From: Diabrotica undecimpunctata
Taxonomy: Eukaryota > Arthropoda > Insecta > Coleoptera > Chrysomelidae
Length of the DNA stretch: 64,000 nt
Assembly (NCBI RefSeq): GCF_040954645.1
Contig: NC_092810.1
Coordinates: 73,930,660 to 73,994,659, forward strand
Reading direction: 5' to 3'
Part shown: one piece after another, positions 43,903-53,504 of the stretch
Position numbering within the stretch: the stretch's first letter is position 1
Layout: each line of letters opens with the position of its first letter
Translations under genes and position numbers: made by a program
The notes under the pieces: generated by a model
The model's input: only the letters and a program-made list of their open reading frames with translations
Database searches by the model: none
Told to the model about the DNA's origin: nothing

Positions 43903-44905
43903 ATAAAGAATGAGATGGTTGCAAGAAGAATGAACAAAGAAATGCAGTCAATCAGAAAACTCTGGCGAGAGGGTACGCTTTTCTTTTTTAGGTTTTTAGG
44001 TTTTTATGTAATTATTTTAATTTTAGGTAAGTCCAATATACACCGGGGTGTGTGAGAGCATTATACACTTGGGAATGCACACCCCAATACACGCACACAA
44101 ATAGGATTAAGGAAAAAAGGAAAGAATTGTTGCCCAGGCATTTTATAGTCCCGAAGCCACAAGGAAGTACACAAAAAAAAAATGATGTATTTTCTGATTA
44201 AATAACGTAAATTCATATTGATATATTCATACTTTTCATTAAACCGTTTAACGTAAATTTACCTTATATAGCAAATATAGAAGGGGCCCGTCAGGCCTTC
44301 TATATACCGCTCCGTGGACTAGGCCCTTAAGGCAGATCGAATGAAAGATCTACTCGCGAAATCCGAGCACTGAGGTCATGTGCGGCATACATGGGCTTGG
44401 TGGCCGGACCCCTCTCGGGTGCTCAGCCGGCGAGGAGAACAAAATTTATTTTGCCAAATCGGCGGCTGAGTGACCGAGCACACACTCTTTTCCGGACATG
44501 GAGTCATCAGCTCAGGCTGATGGCTCTATGGTCGGAACACACGCTCTTTTTTCTTTCTTTAGGGACTCAAGTCCCGACGTAAAGTAGAGTAAAATCAATA
44601 GAGTCAGTAAAGTAAATAGGGAGAAAAGCCTAGATGTGGCTACCCCTACAGTTAGGTGGCATAACCACATTAACTAAAAACCGAGGATGTCCTATTACCC
44701 AGGGCATCTTGAGTAAATTTCAGATCATAAGCCTCCTCACGTAAGTCACACGATGAGGAGGGATGGTGGAAAAGCCTGGGGGTCATATAGGTACCACTTC
44801 GACTAGCGAAGTGTGACCGGTTTGATCTTCGGACATGTGGATCCCATTCTTACATTGGTATACTCATGTTCCTAGGGGCAGGGTTGATCACTGCGTGTGT
44901 GTGTG
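43903..44905 (+). other. Jockey copy B 3' UTR with (TG)n end
   Basis: About 1 kb, moderately GC-rich, containing short CG-rich palindromic stretches (44280-44520). A 63-codon frame at 44391-44582 has no motif. The element ends in a GTGTGTGTGTG run followed at once by the target duplication. Confidence 0.7.
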
Positions 44906-44918
44906 TTTAGACGTATAA
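44906..44918. repeat. Target-site duplication, right copy
   Basis: TTTAGACGTATAA, identical to 39216-39228. Confidence 0.9.
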
Positions 44919-45559
44919 AGTAACATAAAATTAATACTTTAAAATGGCAATGATTGTATTTTTCGGATGCACTCCTTTGTTGAAGAATAGTTTATTTAAT
45001 TATATAAAATTAACTTTAACGTAGTCAAAACAACGGCCAGAAAAATATTTATAGTCTGTCGTTGGTTTTAAATATCTAAAGTAGAAATATCTTGTTTATA
45101 ATTTCTTTGTAAATAATAAGAAAAAAATAGGAAAAAAATCATGATACTACACTGTTACAGTAAGTATTCGATCTTATTTTTAGTTTATTATCAATACTGC
45201 TATCCTAGAAGCGCACTTCAAACTACTGATAATAACATTTTTAAATGTTCTACCGTAAATGTTTAAACTGTCATTATGAGTAACGCAAATTAAATTAAAC
45301 TATTAGAAGAATTTTTTTCTAAACTAAAAATTGTTAAATTTGGTTTTGGGTATGATATTCGAGGAGTAAATCATGATGAATAAATTCAAAATAATCCCTC
45401 AAATCATGTATAACACTGTAATGATGCAAATAGAAATAAATAGCAAGATGTTTATAAGCTCACTACTATTATTCAACGTTGAAAGGAAGAGCCATCTTCT
45501 AAACCAATAAAGGCTATAAATAGTATAAATTAATTAATTATAGGTCCCAATTATAACAT
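44919..45559. other. AT-rich intron sequence without gene
   Basis: No coding motif. The string ATTAGAAGAATTTTT at about 45301-45317 also occurs in the PLE piece at about 56157-56172, hinting at a very decayed PLE. Confidence 0.4.
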
Positions 45560-45936
45560 CAGGTCCCGTCGATGTTTTATCAGCGCGGCCTTTCTTGGTG
45601 GTGATAGTGGCTTACCAAATAATTGGTAAAACTTGCTGAGGATGCGTTCCGCTTCCTTCTCTATCGTGACAGGCAGCACAGGTCTCTCTGGTGTTTCTAA
45701 TGGGCTTATCTCTTCGGTAATGTCTAGTATGTCTTCTTTAGCTGATTGCTGGTAGAACTGAGTTCTGTTTTTAGAATGTGCTGCTTAAGTACTGTCTGTC
45801 TCAGGTCGGATAGGATTTCTTTGGAGGTGCCTCCCCATTTCTTCTCCTTTCCACGGTTCTAAATCTTTGACAGACGCTGTCACCTATTTGCGGTTGCTCC
45901 TATTTGACAATTTTAGTTTTACCATTACCGATGATA

Positions 45937-45960
45937 TATATATATATATATATATATATA
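45937..45960. repeat. Short (TA)n array inside the integrase relic
   Basis: The AT run is flanked on both sides by the string ACCGATGATATA (about 45928 and 45960), so a short direct duplication encloses it. Confidence 0.7.
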
Positions 45961-47204
45961 CCGATGATATAACTAACGCTAATATGTATGGACCTGCATA
46001 TTTTGGCGCCAGCTTGCTGGTGAAAGCTTCATTTGCCGAGGATAGATAATGCTTCTTCTGGTAAGCAAAAGCAAGTTATTTAAGTTTTCCGCGTATTCCT
46101 GTATATCTTGTTATTTGGCTGCATCTGATGCGTCTAACTCTCTTCCAAAATTAAGAAGCGCTGATGAAAATCCTGTCGAATCATGTTTTGATTAAATTTA
46201 TTCCACTCTTTATGGATACCCTCCACGTATGTAGCTATCATTTTTAGTACCTTATTAGTTCTTTCTACTGGATTGCATTGTGGCAAGTAAGGTAATGTAA
46301 GGACGTGATTTAGATTGTATATTTTTAGCAATTTCTAAGGCGCCTGCTGTAGTCGTGTCGTGATTCTCAAAAGTTTTTTTCCTTTTATACCCTGATACCC
46401 ATAATTTCCACGGATTGTTAAATGCTGGATCTGCTAAATTTCGGCTACTTCAATATGCTTATACAGTCTGTCGTCTAATATTTGTAAATCGGGAAATCTG
46501 TCTGGATTTCGGAGAACCTCTCTGTATAAATTATCGTACCAATTTGCACGATCCTAGTGCTGATGCTAATAATTCCAGCTTTGGTTTTTCGCTACGAGTT
46601 TCTTGTGATTGCCGAGATAAAGCATCTGCTACCTTGTTAAGGTTTCTTTTTATATGTATTACATCAAAGTTGTACTGTTGTAGTTCTAAACTCCACCTAG
46701 CTAATTGACACTAGGGATTTTTGAGGTTCTTCCCCTTAAGGACTGATGGTCTGAGATAACCTTAATTGTATCCTTCTATATATGGCCTCATTTCTTTTAT
46801 TCCGTATATGATCAACAGACATTATTTTTCGGTTGTGGTGTATTTTTTCTCAGCCGGTGTGAGAGTTCTACTGGCATATGCGATTACTTCATCTTGTCCG
46901 TCATACTTCTGCGTTAATGCAATACCAAGTCCACAGTTTGACGCATCTGTTTGCAGGTAAATTGATTTTGAAAAATCTGGGTCAAATTTGTACTAGTTGT
47001 CTTTTTTTCTAACTAGTACAATCAGTGAACTCCGACCACTTGTGGAGGGTTCGATAGTTCCTTCCTTTAACATCTTGTCTACTTCTTGGTTGATGATTTG
47101 GTAAGAAATTCTACTCCTAATATAGCAGCTTCTATTAATTTAGGTATTATAATGAATGTTTCTCGGGTCTGTAAATTATTGATCTCGCAGTCGAGAGCTT
47201 ATGT

Positions 47205-47213
47205 CTTATTTAG
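47205..47213. repeat. MULE target-site duplication, left copy
   Basis: CTTATTTAG, 9 bp, identical to 49039-49047. Nine-base duplications are typical of Mutator-like transposons. Confidence 0.9.
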
Positions 47214-47480
47214 GAGTCCCGGACAAATACCCGAAAACAGTTTCCCGAAAGGCAATTCTCCGAAAGCAATTCCCCGAATAGACAATTCCCCGAATGGATA
47301 ATTCCCCAAATGGACAATTGCCCGAATAGACAATTGGCAGGTAAACAATTGCCCAAAAAGAGAATTGACCAAAAAATATATTTAATTAGTTATTGATTTA
47401 TTTGTATTTTAATACGGTAACTTACGTGCTATTTAAATAGTTACTACTGCTTAGATTGTGTTTGACTTAGATATTGCGTT
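47214..47480. repeat. MULE terminal inverted repeat, left
   Basis: The outer part holds about nine units of roughly 16 bp (consensus CAATTCCCCGAATAGA; 47224-47350), followed by an AT-rich inner part that includes TACGGTAACTTACGTGCTAT (about 47416). Both parts recur inverted at the other end. Confidence 0.85.
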
Positions 47481-47740
47481 ATATAATTTATTATTATAAT
47501 ATAAATTCTTCTTCATCGTGCTCGCAAATCGTTTCAAATGCCTCCACTACGTCTGCAGTAGGAACGAATGCTAAGACCGCCAATAATCGGAGCTTTAAAG
47601 CAAAATCTGAATCAATTTCATATCTTCTTTTTAAACCGTCTGACTGGATTTTTCTGAAGAGACATTAAGTGAAATGAAAAAAGTACCCACGATGTCTTGA
47701 GTCTGTATATTCTTGTCGTATAGCACTTATCATACCGCTT

Positions 47741-48289
47741 TTAAAATCTGTTAATAGTATTCTCCTCTAATCCGTGAATTGTATATAGTTGATAAAAAAG
47801 GTTCGGTACAGTTTTGAAAGTTTCGTCGGTAAACCAGTGTTGTGACCTTATTAAAAGAAGCAGATTTTGTCTTGTTGAAAAAATTAACAACAACTGGTGT
47901 GGGCCTGAATCATATAGTAAAAATTGTTCTCCATTTTGTGTTAGTTTATACCCTTCTGAGAAAACAATGTCTCTTCTGTGAAGAGGTAAAGCCGGAGCGG
48001 CTTGCTGATTACTTCGTACACGCCTTATTGTTTTTTTAATGCTGCTCACTTTTGGAAGCGTGGCAGCTGTAGCTTGACTAAGCTGAACAAATACAGTGGG
48101 TAATATATGATGTGGCCCATCTTGGGTTTGACTTGCACACGCTATATGGTTGTGTGTCCCACTTCTTTTTACTACTGCATCTTCTAAGGTTATAACATGA
48201 GCTTTACACTTGAACGTCTTGTAGTAATCACACTTCCAATAAATGTTTTGCTTTTCTTTATCTTTCTGGTAAAGATAACCGTCGATCAA
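47741..48289 (-). pseudogene. FLYWCH-MULE transposase, N-terminal half and first catalytic motif
   Basis: 182 codons. A FLYWCH zinc finger (residues 3-50): GYLYQKDKEKQNIYWKCDYY, KCKAHVITL and a final SGTHNHIA with the Cys and His ligands. A linker follows with the helical RRVRSNQQAAP, then the start of the MULE DDE domain, RSQHWFTDETFKTVPNLFYQ LYTIHG; its D-x-TFK-x-PNLFYQ(L)YTIHG pattern is a hallmark of insect FLYWCH-MULE transposases. Downstream (about 47490-47640, another frame) a C-terminal piece is recognisable (ALKLRLLAVLAFVPTADVV then ICEHDEEEFI). The second and third acidic residues are missing, so there is an internal deletion. Confidence 0.8.
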
Positions 48290-48769
48290 AATAATTTACT
48301 CTTACCCTTTTTGACTAAGTACACACTCCAAAGCCATGTTGCGTCGTGACCCCAGCTCAGAGTTTTGACAATAACGCAATGGAAAACTTTTGTTCAAATA
48401 TTTATATGAAATTTAGTTGTTTTGGTTAGTATTAAGACTAATGACTCAGATTGTAATCTCTGTTAATGGGGTTTACTTATAAAGAATTTAAGAGTGAGAT
48501 TTCCCTACTTCAGGTAATCAGGTAAAATAGAATTTATTTTAAGATACTATTATCAAAAACAATAGGAAACAACCAATAGAATATTTAGAAAGCTCGTTAG
48601 CAGTTTAATCACTTTGTTAAATGAATCGTTAAAATGCAATTAGCAAGGGATTAATGCCCCAATTCTTGCGGGGAATAGCACATAATTTATCGTATTAGTA
48701 TATAGGCAATACATTAAAGATCAAATATATATATTATAATAATAAATTAATTAACGAGATACACTCGTT

Positions 48770-49038
48770 TATTAATGTCGAACACAATCTAAGTATTAAT
48801 GACTATTTAAATAGCACGTAAGTTACCGTATTAGTATATAGGAAATACATGTAAAGTAATAACTATTTAACTATATTTTTCGATTAAACCTCTTTTCAGG
48901 CAATTGTTTTTCTGCCAATTGTCTATTCGGGTAATTATCCAGTCGGTCGATTCGTGTTTCGGGGAATTGTACATTCGGGGAATTGCTTTCGGGGATTTGT
49001 CTTTTGGGAAAGTGTTTTCGAGCAATTGTCCTAGATCC
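48770..49038. repeat. MULE terminal inverted repeat, right
   Basis: Reverse complement of the left repeat. The outer part again consists of tandem CAATTCCCCGAA-type units (48895-49030), diverged more than the inner part. Confidence 0.85.
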
Positions 49039-49047
49039 CTTATTTAG
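49039..49047. repeat. MULE target-site duplication, right copy
   Basis: CTTATTTAG, identical to 47205-47213. Confidence 0.9.
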
Positions 49048-49130
49048 TTCCATCGATGAACCGTTCGCTACGATTTAAGCCAACTTGCTTTATTAAAATG
49101 TCGATATTAAGAAAGATACAGGCTGTTAAA

Positions 49131-49669
49131 ATTTAAAATGAAAATTTTATTTTTCTTTATAACTTTTACGTTTGTGGAAATTTATTTCTAACTGGAGGCT
49201 TATAAGTATGACAAATTATAATTCGATGCGTTCCTTGATGTAGCTGATAGAGCTATGCACATATGTGGCATAAATTTTCGCTTAACTTTTTTGCTTTTCA
49301 AGTTAGCGCTATATGTATAGCGTAAAGCTACGTCTTTTCACAAAAAAAAAATGATATACCTATTAATAACCTCAAAACTCAACCGTTTTCAAGATCATCG
49401 CCTTTTATAAATTAGTTGCATAAGAGGAAGAATAGAGAAAAACATTAATATTTCTTAAATTTTGGTATGAAATACCTTTAACTAAAATTAATATTTCCCG
49501 AAATAAAATAAAAAATAGTACATGCTAATATTTTTTACATACAACATTGGAATAGTTAATAAAGTATTATAGGATTTGAAATCAAACGTTTAACGTTTTA
49601 TATTAAATTAGTCATAATAAAATACATTTTATTTATAAACCAAATTAAGAAATAATTAAACTGACTAGA
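49131..49669. other. AT-rich intron sequence without gene
   Basis: No domain or repeat recognised. Confidence 0.5.
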
Positions 49670-50063
49670 AATATAAATCGGAAATCGAATTCAGGATTGG
49701 GCCGACGAGGCACCAACAAGCAGACGACGAATGCACCGAAAATGTACTAGCATGGGAATTTATAATTTGTATCCAGTTCATACCAATTCGTCTAGGTAGA
49801 AATCCCTTCGTGAAAACAATTTCCTAGTACCTTATACTAGAGTAAAATGTAAAATTAAATATACAGTTATGGTTTGATTTCGTTATAGCGTAACACCATT
49901 CGTTAATATGCATACTTCTGCCTCTTGGCTTTCTCAGAGCGAACTCATGTTAAGCTGTAACGAAATAAAACCTTTTCTATCTATAAAAGTAAATATTTTA
50001 AATATTAACCGACAGACGCTAGAGCGACATCTACTAACGAGAATATAAATCGGAAATCGAATT
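49670..50063. repeat. 22-bp direct repeat enclosing a 350-bp segment
   Basis: AATATAAATCGGAAATCGAA(TT) occurs at 49670-49691 and 50042-50063. The sequence after each copy is also related (CAGACGACGAATGCACC against CAGACGATGAATGCCCC). This could be the target duplication of a non-coding element or a tandem duplication. The 350-bp segment has no coding potential. Confidence 0.5.
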
Positions 50064-50149
50064 TGGCCCTAATAGTCAAAGCCCTCTTTGGACCTAATAG
50101 CCAAAGCCCTTAAACCCAAGTTTAGACCTCTAAACGTTGCAAAACACGC

Positions 50150-50445
50150 AGACGATGAATGCCCCCAAAAATGCATTGTCGATGCATCGAGAGGCTAAGA
50201 AAAGACAAAGAAGTTATTAACACCGCAAAGAACAGAAAATTAGCTTACTTCGGCCATATTATGAGTAATAATAAATACAGACTTCTACAGTTAATTCTAC
50301 ACAAGGTAATACTGAAGGCAAGAGAAGCCCTAAACGTAGACATATATCCTAAATGACCAATCTTAGAAAATGAATTGGTCTAACTTCAAGTGATCTATTT
50401 AGAGTTGCAGTGAATAGAATAAGATATTTAAGCTGTTGTCGATGT
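50150..50445 (+). pseudogene. LINE C-terminal fragment
   Basis: A plus-strand frame with RRLRKDKEVINTAKNRKLAY, FGHIMSNNKYRLLQLIL and, after stops, LENELV...ELQ, resembling the C-terminal tail of insect LINE RT proteins that read NTIKRRKTAYLGHILR...LLQLI. It lies about 160 bp upstream of pickpocket exon 3. No RT core is present. Confidence 0.6.
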
Positions 50446-50604
50446 CAGTTTACTGTATTCTATCAATTTCTTTTAAAATCAAAACAGATAAAGACTATTT
50501 TTTTTAATTCCATCTGTTTTAAAGACTTTTCGTATAGGTATACATGTTATATAATTTCTGGTATATATATATTAAAAATTTTGGTATATAATATGGTTTA
50601 ACAG

Positions 50605-50728
50605 ATTCTATGTTTTAAGTGAAACCAAATTTGGTCTTTTATCACTTCTATGCAATTATGATGAAAATATAAATATAAAATCAACATTTAATGGAACGTC
50701 TGAGGATATTATTCGCTTCTATGAAGAG
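50605..50728 (+). CDS. Pickpocket-like DEG/ENaC channel, third exon
   Basis: The acceptor TTTAACAG (50604) joins in phase with the preceding exon, and the donor GAG|GTAAGT is phase 0. The exon encodes about 41 residues of the extracellular finger/knuckle region (FYVLSETKFGLLSLLCNYDE, then TSEDIIRFYEE). On its own it would not be recognised. Phase agreement with both neighbours and canonical splice signals support it. It sits between a LINE C-terminal fragment and PLE pieces. Confidence 0.75.
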
Positions 50729-50739
50729 GTAAGTTGTTC

Positions 50740-51646
50740 TGAAGCTATTTTTTTGTGGCATTTTTGTGACTATTTTTGTTGGCAATAAGCCACAATGTTA
50801 CTTTAAAATTAAGTTTATTTGACACTTCCATGTCTACTTCGGAAATCGTTTTTAAAAATACAAAACATTAATAAATTAAACAAATTTGGTTTTTGTTGTT
50901 TGGTAAAAAATTCTTCTAATAATTTAATTTTGTCTGAGTTATTCATATTAACAATTTAGATATATATTATACATTTTAAAGTGGATATGTGACTTTAAAA
51001 TGATATTACCAATCTTTGTGAGTTGCGTTCCTGGAACTACTTTATTGTAAGATTGTTCATTCAATTACATAAAATTAAATGCGCTCTGTTTTATCTGCAT
51101 TACTAGCAAATATAATTATGAAAAATTTCGAAAAAATATTATTTCTAAACAAAATTTAAAACCCACAGTATGGTGGAGATATGTAGATGATGCATTCTCA
51201 ATTTGGCCTCATAGATCAGAGTTGTTGGACCCATTCCTGAATGATATAAATGATAAAGAAGAGGCAATAATATTTACCATGGAAAAGGAATATAATACCT
51301 AACACACTAACTTTCTTCGATGTTTTAATCTCTAAGAACGATAATGAATATGAGACTCAGATATATAGAAAACCAACACATACTAACAGATATCAAAATT
51401 ACAAATCGAATCACATCAATGTTAAAAAAGAAAATCATAAAATCTTTATACAATAGAACCAAAATAACTTATTCTAACGAAAATTTGTTCTTGGAAGAAA
51501 AACATTTGTTCTCTTTTATTAAAAACTGATTATCATAAGTCATATATAAATACGGAATTTTCAAGACTAGACCGAATTGAACACAACAACTTAAAACTGG
51601 ATCCTATAATTTTCACAAAAAATAATTCGAAGAAAATAACAATACC

Positions 51647-51655
<9 letters not shown>
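50740..51655 (+). pseudogene. Penelope-like element relic (RT palm)
   Basis: 51085-51655 carries, in changing frames, SVLSALLANIIMKNFEKIL followed by TVWWRYVDDAFSIWPHRSEL (catalytic YVDD at about 51190), FTMEKEYNT, RYIENQHILTD and PIIFTKNNSKKITIPYIY, all matching the PLE RT palm and following region. 50740-51030 resembles the reverse complement of 56030-56300, so an inverted PLE end lies just upstream. It ends in a (TA)n array at 51649-51699. Confidence 0.65.

Positions 51656-51699
<44 letters not shown>
51649..51699. repeat. (TA)n microsatellite
   Basis: A pure AT run between two oppositely oriented PLE fragments. Confidence 0.9.
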
Positions 51700-51703
<4 letters not shown>

Positions 51704-51777
51704 AATACTTTTTTCTTTTTGGGTGTGGTAGTCAATAAAAAATAGAGCTTTGCTAAGGCGTACTATTTATTCTGAAT

Positions 51778-51818
51778 CCAAGCTTTCGGTGGTTTTTTGC
51801 CACCTTTATCAAGGTCTA
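51778..51818 (-). ncRNA. Hammerhead-like motif of PLE-2
   Basis: Minus strand: CCTTGATAA, a 5-bp stem GGTGG/CCACC (plus positions 51800-51804 with 51788-51792) closed by an A-rich loop, then GAAA and GCTTGG. The stem and GAAA are intact but the CUGANGA box is degenerate, so cleavage activity is doubtful. Confidence 0.45.
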
Positions 51819-52415
51819 CAAAGAAAATTACTATGAAGTAACAAACTGAATGGTGCCAAAAAGGCTGTAAAAAACTATAAAAAACTTACCCGAATGTAAG
51901 ATTCGTGGCATAAACAACAACGTTAAATAACATGATAAAACTGAGGTTGCAACTAAACTTAAAAATGTTACTGTTAAAAAACACTTTAAAAATTACTAAA
52001 AACGTTACAAGTTAAAAACAAAATGTAGGACGACATGTTGAAAACAGTCGTCGTTGCAGGCTTGATTTCAGTCACATTTCACGAGCAGAAAGAGAAAGTG
52101 AGTGGATAATTATTGTTTAAATAGTTTGGAGAAAATACAAAAAACAACTTTGAAAATAACGTCTAACAGAATACTGTTAGTGAATTTTTAGTACTGCCAA
52201 CTGTATTACCAACTTGAAATTAAGCGGGAAATTAAAAATGTAAATTATAACATAAGCAATCGAAAGAAAATAGTATTTAGTAAATAGGTTTAGAAAAAAC
52301 AACTCAAAACAAAACAAAACTGAATTAGTAATTGCAGTTTGATCGTAAATATTCAATTAATAATGATATTTCAAAAAAGGAAAGAACCAAAGAAAACTCT
52401 GAGATGCAAAATAGC

Positions 52416-53126
52416 TCAGTCAAAAGTCAATATAAAATTGTAAATTTTGCTAAGATTCTGGATCTCAGATCTCTTATTAAGATTGTTATTATCACTCTTG
52501 CTGATATGTACCATCTCTAAGAAAGTTCTCTTGAATTTATTTTTCTCTCTGGCTAATATTTTTACATTGTTGAAATCTATCTTATGGTCTAGATCGATAG
52601 TATGCTCTGCCAAAGCACAAGTAGGTTTGTTTAATCTACAATCACTCTTATGAGAAATAATACGGCTAGACAGATTCCTTCCAGTTTCACCAATGTACGT
52701 GGATGGACATTCAGTACATTGAATGCAATAAACAACATCTGTAGTCTCTAGAGTGGTTAGGGGTTGTTTTATTTTGCTATACAGCTGACGTATGGTTTTG
52801 ATGTTCTTGTTAGCTATTTTGATATTCTTAAAGTCTTTAAAAATCTTAGTGAGTTCAACGGTTAGTTTCGGAATATATGGAAGGGCATAAAAATACACAC
52901 TTGTTGGAGCAGAAATATTTTGTGCTGAGGGCACTGATTGTGACATAGTAAGTATGTTGTTTCTATTAACAAAGGGGACATTAAAAATTAATTTATTTAT
53001 CAGTCTTAGAGGATATGAATTTTCAACAAAAATATTGCGTAAGAGGTTGAGATCATGTTGGAGATAATCCGGATGAGACAACCTTTTGACACGTTCTTTC
53101 ATCGCTAGGACTAAATTAGTTTTCAT
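52416..53126 (-). CDS. PLE-2 GIY-YIG endonuclease part
   Basis: 236 codons, open to its natural stop. It begins in the connector after RT (RLSHPDYLQHDLNLLRNIFV). At about residues 128-195 it shows the nuclease: DVVYCIQCTECPSTYIGETG (GIY-YIG equivalent VYCIQC...TYIGET), RNLSSRIISHKSDC and ALAEHTIDLDHKIDF. The upstream RT is absent, so this is a 5'-truncated copy. The family motif CIQC...CPS-Y-IG-ETGR is diagnostic of PLE proteins. Confidence 0.85.
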   Translation of the reverse strand: MKTNLVLAMKERVKRLSHPDYLQHDLNLLRNIFVENSYPLRLINKLIFNVPFVNRNNILTMSQSVPSAQNISAPTSVYFYALPYIPKLTVELTKIFKDFKNIKIANKNIKTIRQLYSKIKQPLTTLETTDVVYCIQCTECPSTYIGETGRNLSSRIISHKSDCRLNKPTCALAEHTIDLDHKIDFNNVKILAREKNKFKRTFLEMVHISKSDNNNLNKRSEIQNLSKIYNFILTFD

Positions 53127-53234
53127 CCTCGGGGGGTGGTAGAGTGGTAGTTCTATTTTTTATTGACTACCACACCCAAAAAGAAAAAAGTATTTACATA
53201 TATTTTTTCCAAACTAGTCAAAAAACTTTGGACT

Positions 53235-53238
<4 letters not shown>

Positions 53239-53331
<93 letters not shown>

Positions 53332-53352
53332 ATATATATGTATATATATATA
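53239..53352. repeat. (TA)n microsatellite, about 113 bp, left edge of the palindrome
   Basis: AT run with ATGT interruptions at its right end. Confidence 0.9.
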
Positions 53353-53463
53353 GTCTGAAAAAGCGATAAACGCTTGTCATCAACGCTGATCAGATAGAAT
53401 ACAAAACTCAAATATTTGGGTGTGCTGCGGAAGATAGGACCAAGAAGTACTCTTTTTAGTTAA

Positions 53464-53504
53464 CCAAGCTTTCGCAAATCTTTATTTGCATTATCAGGGT
53501 GCTA
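53464..53504 (-). ncRNA. Hammerhead-like motif, left palindrome arm
   Basis: Minus strand CCTGATAA, stem GCAAAT/ATTTGC (plus 53474-53479 with 53484-53489), GAAA, GCTTGG. It differs from the right arm by one core base (CTGATAA against CTGATGA). Confidence 0.55.

Larger units (their letters stand above)
39229..44905 (+). mobile_element. Jockey-type LINE, copy B, full length with target duplication
   Basis: A 5677-bp insertion bounded by a perfect 13-bp duplication. It has a GC-rich 5' UTR of about 530-690 bp, ORF1 and ORF2 overlapping by 7 bp, a GC-rich 3' UTR of about 1 kb and a (TG)n terminal run (44892-44905). Base composition is clearly higher in GC than the surrounding intron. Three single-base shifts break ORF2 and at least one affects the start of ORF1. 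It lies sense in intron 2 of the pickpocket-like gene, 284 bp after exon 2. Confidence 0.95.
47214..49038 (-). mobile_element. Mutator-like (MULE) transposon with FLYWCH transposase, internally deleted
   Basis: A 1825-bp element with a perfect 9-bp target duplication and long terminal inverted repeats (about 47214-47480 and 48770-49038) encloses a FLYWCH-MULE transposase remnant on the minus strand. The outer about 140 bp of each repeat consist of tandem 14-16-bp units of the type CAATTCCCCGAATAGA. It inserted into the protease region of the older Gypsy relic. The transposase lacks its middle and last catalytic part, so this copy could move only with help from an intact one. Confidence 0.9.
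45560..49130 (-). pseudogene. Decayed Gypsy pol (protease, RT start, RNase H, integrase), split by a MULE
   Basis: Reading the minus strand from right to left: a protease piece at about 49130-49050 continues at 47204-47090 (LDCEINNLQTRETFIIIPKL then EAAILGVEF) across the MULE insertion. The RT start (INQEVDKMLKEGTIEPSTSG) at about 47100-47020 jumps directly to RNase H (LQTDASNCGLGIALTQKYDG, VIAYASRTLTPAEKKYTT, FDVIHIKRNLNKVADALSR; about 46970-46600). Most of RT, including YxDD, is therefore deleted. The integrase core follows at 46134-46331 (LPYLPQCNPVERTNKVLKMI) and its C-terminus at about 46060-45990. Many stops. It differs in sequence from the intact Gypsy element. Confidence 0.75.
51700..53200 (-). 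mobile_element. Penelope-like element (PLE-2) with inverted ends
   Basis: On the minus strand: an approximately 45-bp segment at 53152-53199 that is the reverse complement of the other end (51700-51747; contains GGGTGTGGTAGTCAATAAAA), the GIY-YIG coding part, a 3' UTR of about 640 bp, a hammerhead-like motif and the tail. (TA)n arrays lie on both outer sides. Mirror-image tails are known from PLE insertions that carry an inverted partial copy at the 5' end. Confidence 0.8.

Noticed and set aside
44391..44582. 63-codon frame in the Jockey 3' UTR
   Set aside because: Lies after the end of ORF2 in a GC-rich non-coding region and has no motif.
47224..47350. Regular repeats resembling a CRISPR array
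   Set aside because: Units are contiguous without spacers, lie in transposon terminal repeats and the DNA is eukaryotic.
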